Origin: JAJFTV01 sp964426355
GTDB taxonomy: Bacteria; Chloroflexota; Anaerolineae; Anaerolineales; Anaerolineaceae
Assembly (NCBI GenBank): GCA_964426355.1
Contig: CAYRRA010000170.1
Location: 1-9,510, forward strand
Direction of reading: 5' to 3'
DNA length: 9,510 nt
Under the pieces are notes generated by a model. The model did no database searches. It was not told where the DNA came from and saw only the letters and a program-made list of their open reading frames with translations. The translations under genes were made by a program, and so were the position numbers. The stretch's first letter is position 1. The number at the start of each line of letters is the position of its first letter. Below, one piece after another: positions 1 through 5,166 of this stretch.

Positions 1-822
1 CATCTCAGCGGTTTCCCAGGGAACCCGTAGCAGCAGTGCAGCCATCTGCTCCAACTCTACCTTGCGGACGGGGTCATTTTCTTTATCAGCCAGGTTGCTG
101 CAAAGCTGGCTGTAGCGTGCAGCCAGGTCGCGCGGCATTTCTGCTGCGGTGAGCATAGCGCGCAGTTGCGCCCCACGGGTGCCAGATTTATCAGCCGCAG
201 ACAGTGCGCTGTAGCTCTGCTGAATTTCTGCGTGAATACCCTTCCAGCCTTTCTGCAGCACAGCAGCGTAATCAGGGATGAGATGCCCACTAGTTGCACC
301 CACGTTGCCAAAGCCATAGTCATGAAAACGGATGATCGCTTTCCGGGTACCGTCTTTACCCTGTGTCATGCGGTCATACTCCTGTGTTTGTTTACGATCC
401 AGGCAGGTGGAGGTGTACACGTTGAAGCGCGCACCGGCAATCAATTCACCGGGCAGCAGTTCCTGGGGCAGGTAGTTGACCATCACCTCTTTGACAAACC
501 AGGCTTTCCGTTCAACAATGCTCCACTGCCAAAAATCGGGGTGCAGTTTTACCGGCTCTGCGGTTTGCTGAAAAGCACCGCGAAAGGTCGAAAAGAACGT
601 GTAGGTTTCTGGGACGATGTAATAAGACATCTCCTCGTATTGAAAATCCCACGGGGTACCGGTGCTCCACGAGGTCGATTCGTTGTTCCATGCCCTTTTG
701 ACGCCTTTGAAGTAATAATCACGCAGCCAGCGGATGCGCGGCGACAGGTTGTCAGGCGCCTTAATTTGATAGAGGGGTTGGCTTTCGATTTTTGTTTCAG
801 TTTGTCCACAAGTGGTTACCAT
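1..822 (-). CDS. Glycyl radical enzyme (pyruvate formate-lyase superfamily), N-terminal part, cut by window edge
   Basis: The frame is open from an ATG at 822 down to base 1, giving 274 residues; the family is usually about 780-860 residues, so the catalytic Cys and C-terminal Gly loop lie outside the window. The visible part fits the PFL-type N-terminal domain: RIRWLRDYYFKG (29-40), FRGAFQQTAEPVKLHP (80-95), VNYLPQELLPGELIAGARFN (115-134), GNVGATSGHLIPDY (172-185) and GWKGI (192-196), ending in a helical part with RVPWE (266-270). Members are cytosolic, oxygen-sensitive enzymes that carry a glycyl radical installed by a radical-SAM activase, which would be expected further left. The start is firm: AAAGGAGT sits a few bases upstream, and the regulator stop is only 14 bp away, so the two are almost certainly co-transcribed. 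The N-terminus differs from classical PFL, choline lyase and diol dehydratase. It reminds me of the sulfonate C-S lyase (IslA/HpsG) and alkyl-/aryl-succinate synthase branches, but I cannot choose between these. Superfamily call secure; substrate unknown. Confidence 0.87.
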   Translation of the reverse strand, partial: MVTTCGQTETKIESQPLYQIKAPDNLSPRIRWLRDYYFKGVKRAWNNESTSWSTGTPWDFQYEEMSYYIVPETYTFFSTFRGAFQQTAEPVKLHPDFWQWSIVERKAWFVKEVMVNYLPQELLPGELIAGARFNVYTSTCLDRKQTQEYDRMTQGKDGTRKAIIRFHDYGFGNVGATSGHLIPDYAAVLQKGWKGIHAEIQQSYSALSAADKSGTRGAQLRAMLTAAEMPRDLAARYSQLCSNLADKENDPVRKVELEQMAALLLRVPWETAEM

Positions 823-836
823 CTTTTACTCCTTTT

Positions 837-1553
837 TTAGTGGGGCAAATTCTGAGCGCCGTGGATGAGCATCGCGTTCATGCAGGCAGCGGCTGATGTT
901 TCATCCCGACAGCGGATAGCGGAAATTAAGTCGGTATGAAATTGAAAAACCCGGCGGTGAATTTCGGGCGGGTTGTGGCTGAAAAAGAGCCCGGTCAGGT
1001 GGGTATAAACGCTCTTGAACGAGCTGATGATGAGCGGGTAAACCATGTTACCGGATGCCAGGGCAACGCCGTGATGAAATTTAAAATCCAATTCGGTGAG
1101 CGCTTTGACCTCGCCGGGGAGAGTCTCTTGCTCGGCACGTAGAATTTCTTCCAAACTGGCAAGCTGTTCTGCGCTGCTGTGCCGGGCAGCCTGGAGGGCG
1201 GTTTCACATTCCAGCAGCAGGCGAAACTCGCATAAATCTTCACGGAAGCCTGTATCAATCTGCCCGTTCTGAAAGGCAAGCAGGGATTCGAGCAAAGCGA
1301 CCGAGCCAAATGTGCGAAAATCATTAACGAAAACGCCCTTGCGCGGCGCAATGTTGACCAAACCGCGCGCTTCCATCTCGACCAACGATTCATGCACAAC
1401 TGGTCGGCTGACGTTAAGCATTTCCGCCAGGTCGCGTTCCGGGGGCAGTCTTTGCCCGATCTTAATTTCACCGGAGAGGATCAACCCTTCCAGGCGGGTG
1501 ATACAGGCGTCTTTAAGGCTCTGCACTTCCACCGGTTCTATTTGTATCGTCAT
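837..1553 (-). CDS. GntR-family transcriptional regulator, FadR/FCD subfamily
   Basis: This 238-residue protein has the usual length for the subfamily. Residues 10-77 form the winged helix-turn-helix, with the signature RLPPERDLAEMLNVSRPVV (35-53) followed by the wing RKGVFVND (71-78). Residues about 105-232 form the all-helical FCD ligand domain. Candidate metal ligands D156, H160, H206 and H231 are at the usual spacing, suggesting a metal-assisted small-acid effector pocket. Such proteins usually repress an adjacent catabolic operon until a substrate or intermediate binds. The ATG at 1553 has GGAG five bases upstream. The gene lies directly ahead of the glycyl radical enzyme gene (14 bp gap) in the same direction, so it probably controls that enzyme and itself. 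A TGGT-N3-ACCA site sits in its own leader, which fits autoregulation. The effector cannot be named. Confidence 0.92.
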   Translation of the reverse strand: MTIQIEPVEVQSLKDACITRLEGLILSGEIKIGQRLPPERDLAEMLNVSRPVVHESLVEMEARGLVNIAPRKGVFVNDFRTFGSVALLESLLAFQNGQIDTGFREDLCEFRLLLECETALQAARHSSAEQLASLEEILRAEQETLPGEVKALTELDFKFHHGVALASGNMVYPLIISSFKSVYTHLTGLFFSHNPPEIHRRVFQFHTDLISAIRCRDETSAAACMNAMLIHGAQNLPH

Positions 1554-1570
1554 GGGAACTCCGAGATCAT

Positions 1571-1594
1571 CTGGTATACTGGTAATACCACCAG
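1571..1594. promoter_or_regulatory. Probable GntR/FCD operator in the regulator leader
   Basis: An exact TGGT-AAT-ACCA palindrome lies at 1580-1590. It matches the TGGT-N3-ACCA pattern typical of FadR/FCD-type GntR regulators. It is nested in a wider inverted repeat, CTGGT at 1571-1575 and ACCAG at 1590-1594, and a half-site TGGTATAC precedes it at 1572-1579. It falls about 10-20 bases downstream of the predicted start of the leftward transcript, so a bound dimer would block transcription. The assignment to the adjacent regulator is an inference from motif and position. Confidence 0.6.
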
Positions 1595-1605
1595 CTTATA
1601 AAAAT

Positions 1606-1634
1606 AGCATAGCATATCCCCCTGGCAATTTCAA
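1606..1634 (-). promoter_or_regulatory. Predicted sigma-70-type promoter for the GntR-glycyl radical enzyme operon
   Basis: Read on the minus strand, a -35 box TTGAAA (1634-1629) is followed after exactly 17 bp by a -10 box TATGCT (1611-1606). The expected start is near 1599, giving a leader of about 45 nt that contains the operator. A second TATGCT copy at 1616-1611 gives a 12-bp spacer and is unlikely to be used. The prediction is by consensus only. Confidence 0.5.
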
Positions 1635-1641
1635 GTGCCAG
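1622..1641. repeat. Inverted repeat over the -35 box
   Basis: CTGGCA (1622-1627) and TGCCAG (1636-1641) are perfect 6-bp arms separated by 8 bp. The repeat encloses the predicted -35 element of the leftward operon. It could be a second regulator site. It differs in sequence and spacing from the TGGT-N3-ACCA operator, so a different protein may bind it, or it may be chance. Confidence 0.35.
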
Positions 1642-1698
1642 TTTTACAAGAAATGTAAATGCACCTTTTTACAACAAGCTATTCATCCAGTATTACAA
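1642..1698. repeat. Three evenly spaced TTTTACAA-type direct repeats upstream of the promoter
   Basis: TTTTACAA occurs at 1642-1649 and 1667-1674, and TATTACAA at 1691-1698, giving start-to-start spacings of 25 and 24 bp. The outer two copies are also preceded by CCAG, so CCAGTTTTACAA and CCAGTATTACAA differ at one base. On the transcribed minus strand the copies lie roughly at -46, -71 and -95 from the predicted start, an arrangement expected of an activator array. No binding protein can be named. Confidence 0.4.
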
Positions 1699-1772
1699 AA
1701 GGATATCATCCAGTCGATGGGATTGGGTATTGTTGCGCCAGGATTTCGCCCTGCCCGCCTTCAACTGTTAAA

Positions 1773-1787
1773 GGGAAGCAAATTCCC
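1773..1787 (-). terminator. Weak hairpin after the hemerythrin gene
   Basis: GGGAA (1773-1777) and TTCCC (1783-1787) form a 5-bp stem with a 5-nt loop, starting 7 bases beyond the hemerythrin stop on the minus strand and followed by only three T residues. It may slow transcription but would probably allow read-through into the GntR operon. The rest of the 241-bp gap to the regulator gene holds the promoter, operator and repeats described separately. Confidence 0.25.
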
Positions 1788-1794
1788 CCTCAGA

Positions 1795-2202
1795 TCAATG
1801 AACCCCTTGCTTGTTCAGAAAGCTAGAATAGCGTTGATCTGTCTCCAGGATGTGATGAGTGAGCCAATCTTTGAGAAAAATCATGAGGTCAGTACTCAGA
1901 CCCATCTGGCTTTTCTGGTATTTTTGCTGAACGGAGTTGACTTTCTCGATAAATTTTTGATGCTCAACCTTGTGAACCAGTTCACCAGGGTAGTTATACT
2001 GCCGGAAAAGCTGCTCTTCAGTGCTGAAATGTGTTTGTGTGTATTGATAAAGCTCGTTTAGAATTTCTCCCATCACTTTGCTACTGGAACCGGTAGCCAT
2101 CGCATCGTGCAACTGATTAATTAGATCGATCAATTTACGGTGTTGTTGATCCAATTCAGTAACCTGTACACTGTATTCTTCTTTCCATTGTAAAAATGCC
2201 AT
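1795..2202 (-). CDS. Bacteriohemerythrin (single-domain hemerythrin-like O2-binding protein)
   Basis: The 135-residue protein is a complete one-domain bacterial hemerythrin, a soluble four-helix bundle that binds O2 at a non-heme di-iron centre. All expected iron ligands are visible: H21 in DQQHRKL, H58 and E62 in HFSTEE, H77 and H81 in HKVEH, and H117 and D122 in WLTHHILETD. The family start motif FLQWKEEYSVQV..LDQQH is present at the N-terminus. The ATG at 2202 has AGAGGT at good spacing. There is no signal peptide or membrane segment, so it is cytosolic. Proposed roles for such proteins include O2 storage, delivery, scavenging or sensing. Here it lies upstream of, and in the same direction as, the GntR-glycyl radical enzyme pair, which suggests protection of the radical enzyme from oxygen. 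It has its own predicted promoter, so it need not be in the same operon. It is divergent from the sulfurtransferase gene. Confidence 0.95.
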   Translation of the reverse strand: MAFLQWKEEYSVQVTELDQQHRKLIDLINQLHDAMATGSSSKVMGEILNELYQYTQTHFSTEEQLFRQYNYPGELVHKVEHQKFIEKVNSVQQKYQKSQMGLSTDLMIFLKDWLTHHILETDQRYSSFLNKQGVH

Positions 2203-2243
2203 TGAAAGACCTCTTTTTTATTGAATATTTATCCTCGATACAG

Positions 2244-2268
2244 GATGAAATGCTACAATTATTTCATC
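2244..2268. repeat. Perfect inverted repeat in the hemerythrin leader
   Basis: GATGAAAT (2244-2251) and ATTTCATC (2261-2268) are perfect 8-bp arms around a 9-nt spacer. It lies in the 191-bp divergent gap, inside the expected untranslated leader of the hemerythrin transcript. It could be a dimer-binding operator or an mRNA hairpin. A shorter inverted repeat, ATCCT/AGGAT at 2231-2246, overlaps it. Confidence 0.4.
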
Positions 2269-2294
2269 ATTCATTCCCATAAGAAAGCATATCT

Positions 2295-2325
2295 TCTACT
2301 GTAGATCAGGCGATTTTGTGGTCAA
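2295..2325 (-). promoter_or_regulatory. Predicted hemerythrin promoter with palindrome over the -10 box
   Basis: On the minus strand TTGACC (2325-2320) and TACAGT (2303-2298) are separated by 16 bp. The -10 box is embedded in TCTAC-T-GTAGA (2295-2305), a perfect 5-bp inverted repeat. Transcription would start near 2291, giving a leader of about 90 nt that carries the 2244-2268 repeat. This is a consensus match only. Confidence 0.35.
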
Positions 2326-2341
2326 AAAAAACAACATCTCT

Positions 2342-2368
2342 TTGATAATGATATCGAATTTTTACAAT
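2342..2368 (+). promoter_or_regulatory. Possible sulfurtransferase promoter
   Basis: TTGATA (2342-2347) and TACAAT (2363-2368) resemble -35 and -10 boxes, but the 15-bp spacer is short. The stretch is very A+T rich, as expected just upstream of a gene. If used, the leader before the GTG at 2394 would be under 20 nt. Confidence 0.3.
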
Positions 2369-2393
2369 TAAACAACTCAAAAGGATAAGAAAA

Positions 2394-3245
2394 GTGAGAG
2401 AAAAGTATCTAATCGAATGTAATGAGCTGAACACCCTGGTTCAGCAGGGGTCAGTCATCCTGATCGACACCCGCCCTGAACAGTTGTATGCGCGTGCCCA
2501 TCTACCTGGTGCAGTCAATATCCATGATATTTTCACGTACCTGGTAACCCGTGAGAACGGCGGGCTTGAAGCAATGACTGTTTATTTTAAAGAGAAGCTA
2601 GAAGAACGCGGTATCTGCCGCAGTGACCGCGTGGTAATTTATGAAGACGCAATGGACAACGGTTACGGGCAATCCTGCAGGGGGCGCTTTTTTCTGCATT
2701 ACCTGGGACACCAGGATGTGCGCGTGCTGCACGGTGGTTTCCGCGCCTGGCGTGTCGCCGAATTGCCATTGACCGATGAGATACCACAGCACCCGCGCTC
2801 GATTTATGACGTACAAATTCAACCAGACGAGATTCTCACTGCTGAAGATGTGCTGGCAGCCATCCATGACCCCTCCATCATGCTGCTGGACTGCCGTGAC
2901 CACGCCGAATGGGTGGGCGCTACTTCCTCACCTTATGGTGTGGATTACTGCCCGCGTATGGGGCGTATCCCTGGCGCGGTATGGATCGAATGGTACCGCA
3001 TGATGTATCGCAAGGGTGGCATCCCCTGGATCAAGGGTCAAGATGAAGTATTGCAGGTCTGCCAGGAAGCCGGTATCTCACCTGACCAGCGCGTGTATAT
3101 TTACTGCTTCAAAGGCGCACGCAGCTCAAACATGCTCATGACATTGAAAATGGCAGGCTTTAAAAACGTGCGCAGCTACCTGGGCTCATGGAACGAGTGG
3201 TCGCGCGATTTTTCATTGCCCATTGACGAAGATTATCCAGGTTAA
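2394..3245 (+). CDS. Tandem-domain rhodanese-type sulfurtransferase
   Basis: The 283-residue protein has two rhodanese domains, the usual length for thiosulfate or 3-mercaptopyruvate sulfurtransferases. Domain 1 (about 5-128) has IDTRPEQLYARAHLPGAVNI (24-43) and VRVLHGGFRAW (109-119), but D85 stands where the catalytic Cys would be, so it is structural. Domain 2 (about 147-278) has LDCRDHAEW (165-173), RIPGA (191-195) and the active loop CFKGARSS (238-245) with C238 as the persulfide carrier. That loop is neither the textbook rhodanese CRKGVT nor the mercaptopyruvate CGSGVT, so the sulfur donor is uncertain. No signal peptide is seen; it acts in the cytosol. The start is a GTG at 2394, with AAGGA 8 bases upstream; no ATG gives the conserved N-terminus. 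It is transcribed alone, divergent from hemerythrin. It could supply sulfane sulfur to thiolation or detoxify cyanide or sulfite; which one is not shown. Confidence 0.9.
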   Translation: MREKYLIECNELNTLVQQGSVILIDTRPEQLYARAHLPGAVNIHDIFTYLVTRENGGLEAMTVYFKEKLEERGICRSDRVVIYEDAMDNGYGQSCRGRFFLHYLGHQDVRVLHGGFRAWRVAELPLTDEIPQHPRSIYDVQIQPDEILTAEDVLAAIHDPSIMLLDCRDHAEWVGATSSPYGVDYCPRMGRIPGAVWIEWYRMMYRKGGIPWIKGQDEVLQVCQEAGISPDQRVYIYCFKGARSSNMLMTLKMAGFKNVRSYLGSWNEWSRDFSLPIDEDYPG

Positions 3246-3261
3246 ACGCACTCAAACACAG

Positions 3262-3286
3262 GCAGGTTTGCTCGCCGCAAACCTGC
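3262..3286 (+). terminator. Strong hairpin after the sulfurtransferase gene
   Basis: GCAGGTTTGC (3262-3271) pairs perfectly with GCAAACCTGC (3277-3286) around a 5-nt loop, 16 bases past the stop codon. No clean T-run follows immediately; the next bases include CCTTTCTTTC. It is probably a terminator with a poor tail or an mRNA 3'-end stabiliser. The rest of the gap to 3452 is strikingly G-poor and pyrimidine-rich on the plus strand (about 3295-3350 and 3395-3422), with no gene seen. Confidence 0.6.
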
Positions 3287-3426
3287 AAGAGATCACCTTT
3301 CTTTCACACACCTTGCACTTTTCTCTCTTCACCTCCTTCCTCCCATCCGCATAGGTAAAAGGAACACCTGCATCCACTGCCCTGGATGAATTAATATCTC
3401 TTCTCCCACTTTCTCCATTTCCTGAA

Positions 3427-3432
3427 TATAAT
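3427..3432 (+). promoter_or_regulatory. Consensus -10 box upstream of the aldolase gene
   Basis: A perfect TATAAT lies 20 bases before the ATG of the aldolase gene. The position expected for the -35 box (about 3404-3409, TCCCAC) has no good match. A transcript from here would have a leader of about 13 nt. It is plausible as the start of the aldolase-lipoprotein operon, but the missing -35 box weakens it. Confidence 0.4.
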
Positions 3433-3452
3433 GAGTGTGACTAAAGATATCC

Positions 3453-4160
3453 ATGAGCAAACTTCGCTTTACACTCAGCACAACAGAACCCGACCTGCGC
3501 GCCGCCATTGTGGAGGCAGGTCAGGTCACTTATGCACGCGGGTTGTTGACCGCCAGCGATGGCAATATCTCGGTGCGCCTGCCGGATGGTAATATCCTGA
3601 TCACTCCTTCTGGCGTCGGTAAAGGTCGCCTCTCTCCAGGAGATTTATTGGTCATTGACCCCTCTGGCAAAGTGTTGAAACCGGCAGAAGACCCAGCCTT
3701 GCATCCAACATCAGAACAACCGATGCATCTGGAGGTGTACCGCCAGCGCAGCGATGTGCGCGCTGTGCTGCACGCTCACCCACCTTACGCAACCGCTCTC
3801 ACCGCAGTCCGACCTGAAATCCGCATGGATATCTTGCCGGAGATGTTGGCAGAAATGGGGCAGGTGCCCATCACAAAACTGGCAATGCCTTCCTCACCCC
3901 AGACAGCAGATGCCATCCGAGAGCTGATCCCCTATCACGATGCCATGATGATCCGTCAGCACGGTAGCCTGACGGTGGGCAAAAACCTGGAGGAGGCGTT
4001 GATCCACCTGGAGCGCATAGAACATGTCGCCCGCACTATCGTCATCGCTGAATTGATGGGGCACATTACCCCCTTGCCAGATGAACTGCTTTCCAATTTG
4101 CAACAGCAGCGGATTGAGACCATCATCAAAAAGATTGTCCAGCAGATTTTGGATCAGTGA
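3453..4160 (+). CDS. Class II aldolase/adducin-family protein (fuculose-phosphate aldolase-like)
   Basis: At 235 residues it is the usual size for L-fuculose-1-phosphate and L-ribulose-5-phosphate-type enzymes, which are cytosolic zinc enzymes that cleave or epimerise sugar phosphates. The zinc histidines are H107 and H109 in HAHPP and H170 in RQHGS. E88 in TSEQPMH is at the position of the catalytic Glu of fuculose-phosphate aldolase. SDGNIS (36-41), LITPSGVGKG (49-58) and DAMMIRQHGSLTVG (163-176) are the family signatures for phosphate and metal binding. The ATG at 3453 has only a weak AAAGAT-type ribosome site, and a perfect TATAAT lies 20 bases upstream, so the leader is very short. The 3' end overlaps the lipoprotein start. 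No sugar kinase, isomerase or transporter is nearby, so the substrate cannot be named. Family members also act on 5-deoxyribulose or methylthioribulose phosphates, or as decarboxylases. Confidence 0.88.
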   Translation: MSKLRFTLSTTEPDLRAAIVEAGQVTYARGLLTASDGNISVRLPDGNILITPSGVGKGRLSPGDLLVIDPSGKVLKPAEDPALHPTSEQPMHLEVYRQRSDVRAVLHAHPPYATALTAVRPEIRMDILPEMLAEMGQVPITKLAMPSSPQTADAIRELIPYHDAMMIRQHGSLTVGKNLEEALIHLERIEHVARTIVIAELMGHITPLPDELLSNLQQQRIETIIKKIVQQILDQ

Positions 4161-5077
4161 ATATGATACAGCCTTCAATCCCAGGCTTCGCCAGGGGGGT
4201 TACACTCAAGCCACAGCATCCAAAGTATATGGCTTGGCTGTTGAGTGTGTTGCTTTTATTGCTTTGCCTGGCGGGCTGCAAAAAGTCGCCTGAAGCAGAA
4301 ACAACCCCCTTGCCAGCACAGCCTTCACCCGTGATCCTGGAGGAAGTACTGCCACCCGTTGACCAAACCCCGCCGCAACCAACCCCTGAGCCCACTCATA
4401 CCCCGTTTCCTACCAGTACCATCCTCTACACAGCCGACGTGCTTGTCAATGCCAACTGCCGTACCGGTCCGGGCACCATATACCAGGTGGTCACCGGTTT
4501 CTATAACGGCGAAAGGGTGGATCTGGTAGGCGTCAGTCCAGACGGTGAATGGTGGGTGGTGCGCATGGCAATGGATGGAGGAAACTGCTGGATATGGGGA
4601 GAGCTGCTCAGTGCCCCGCAGGAAGCGCGCGATTTACCGGTCTTTCCCATGCCGCCCACACCCGTGGTGCCGGCAGCCGGTCCAGGTGATATCAACTTTG
4701 AACTGGCGGTGCTGGAATTAATCAATGCAGAACGTGCCAAGGTGGGTGTCGGGCAGCTCACGATGGAGCCGCGCCTGGTGGCAGCAGCCCGCAGTCACAG
4801 CACCGACATGGCAATCAACGATTTCTTCAGTCACACCGGAACCAGTGACACCACCTTTGGACAGCGCATTTCCGCCCAGGGATATATCTTCAGTGCAGCC
4901 GGCGAAACCTTGTTCGCGGGCGGTGATCCTGCCACCTGCATCCAGATGTGGCTGGATAGCCCATCTCATCGCGAAACCATGCTCAGCCCATTGTTCACCC
5001 AGGTAGGTATTGGCGTGTTCTGGTACACCGAGAGCACTTACGCGGTTTATGTCACCGCTGATTTCGGCAGCCCATAA
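4157..5077 (+). CDS. Lipoprotein with SH3b and CAP (SCP/PR-1-like) domains
   Basis: The longest frame (306 residues) begins at a GTG at 4157 overlapping the aldolase TGA by 4 bp. An in-frame ATG at 4163 with GGAT 8 bases upstream is at least as likely (304 residues). A positively charged n-region and hydrophobic stretch end in the lipobox LAGC, with C41 as the lipidated residue, so it is exported and membrane-anchored. A Pro/Thr-rich linker (about 45-88) follows. Next is a bacterial SH3 domain (about 90-152) with NCRTGPGTIYQVV and a closing WIWGELL. The CAP domain (about 180-304) keeps the cavity residues H214 in SHSTDMA, E250 in AGETL and H271 in SPSHRETML, plus FFSHTG. SH3b domains usually bind cell wall; the role of bacterial CAP domains is poorly known. 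Three cysteines (C101, C144, C261) lie outside the lipobox. The pairing with an aldolase is unexplained. Confidence 0.9.
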   Translation: MNMIQPSIPGFARGVTLKPQHPKYMAWLLSVLLLLLCLAGCKKSPEAETTPLPAQPSPVILEEVLPPVDQTPPQPTPEPTHTPFPTSTILYTADVLVNANCRTGPGTIYQVVTGFYNGERVDLVGVSPDGEWWVVRMAMDGGNCWIWGELLSAPQEARDLPVFPMPPTPVVPAAGPGDINFELAVLELINAERAKVGVGQLTMEPRLVAAARSHSTDMAINDFFSHTGTSDTTFGQRISAQGYIFSAAGETLFAGGDPATCIQMWLDSPSHRETMLSPLFTQVGIGVFWYTESTYAVYVTADFGSP

Positions 5078-5097
5078 CACGGAGAAATGAAAAAAGC

Positions 5098-5130
5098 AGC
5101 GATATTGAGCGCATTTTGCTCAATATCGCT
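5098..5130. terminator. Bidirectional intrinsic terminator between convergent genes
   Basis: AGCGATATTGAGC (5098-5110) and GCTCAATATCGCT (5118-5130) form a perfect 13-bp stem with a 7-nt loop. On the minus strand it is followed by a run of six T residues (5096-5091), a textbook terminator for the ammonium transporter gene. On the plus strand the tail ACAAAACCTTTTA is weaker but usable for the lipoprotein gene. It sits between the two converging stop codons. Confidence 0.9.
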
Positions 5131-5166
5131 ACAAAACCTTTTATAAAGAACCCGCAAGCCTCAGAA

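Noticed and set aside
166..840. 224-codon plus-strand open frame
   Set aside because: It runs antisense to the glycyl radical enzyme frame, which has clear family motifs and a strong ribosome site; the plus-strand product shows no family features.
1312..2061. 249-codon plus-strand open frame
   Set aside because: It spans the antisense of the GntR gene, the promoter gap and the hemerythrin gene, all of which are better supported on the minus strand.
2341..2358. FNR-like TTGAT-N4-ATCAA site before the sulfurtransferase gene
   Set aside because: Only the first half-site matches; the second half-site has two of five bases.
3295..3422. Pyrimidine-rich tract as a possible structured RNA
   Set aside because: The strand bias is real, but no pairing partners or family motif were seen, so it is noted only in the terminator entry.
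4718..5080. 120-codon minus-strand open frame
   Set aside because: It is antisense to the CAP domain coding region, whose conserved residues fix the plus-strand frame.
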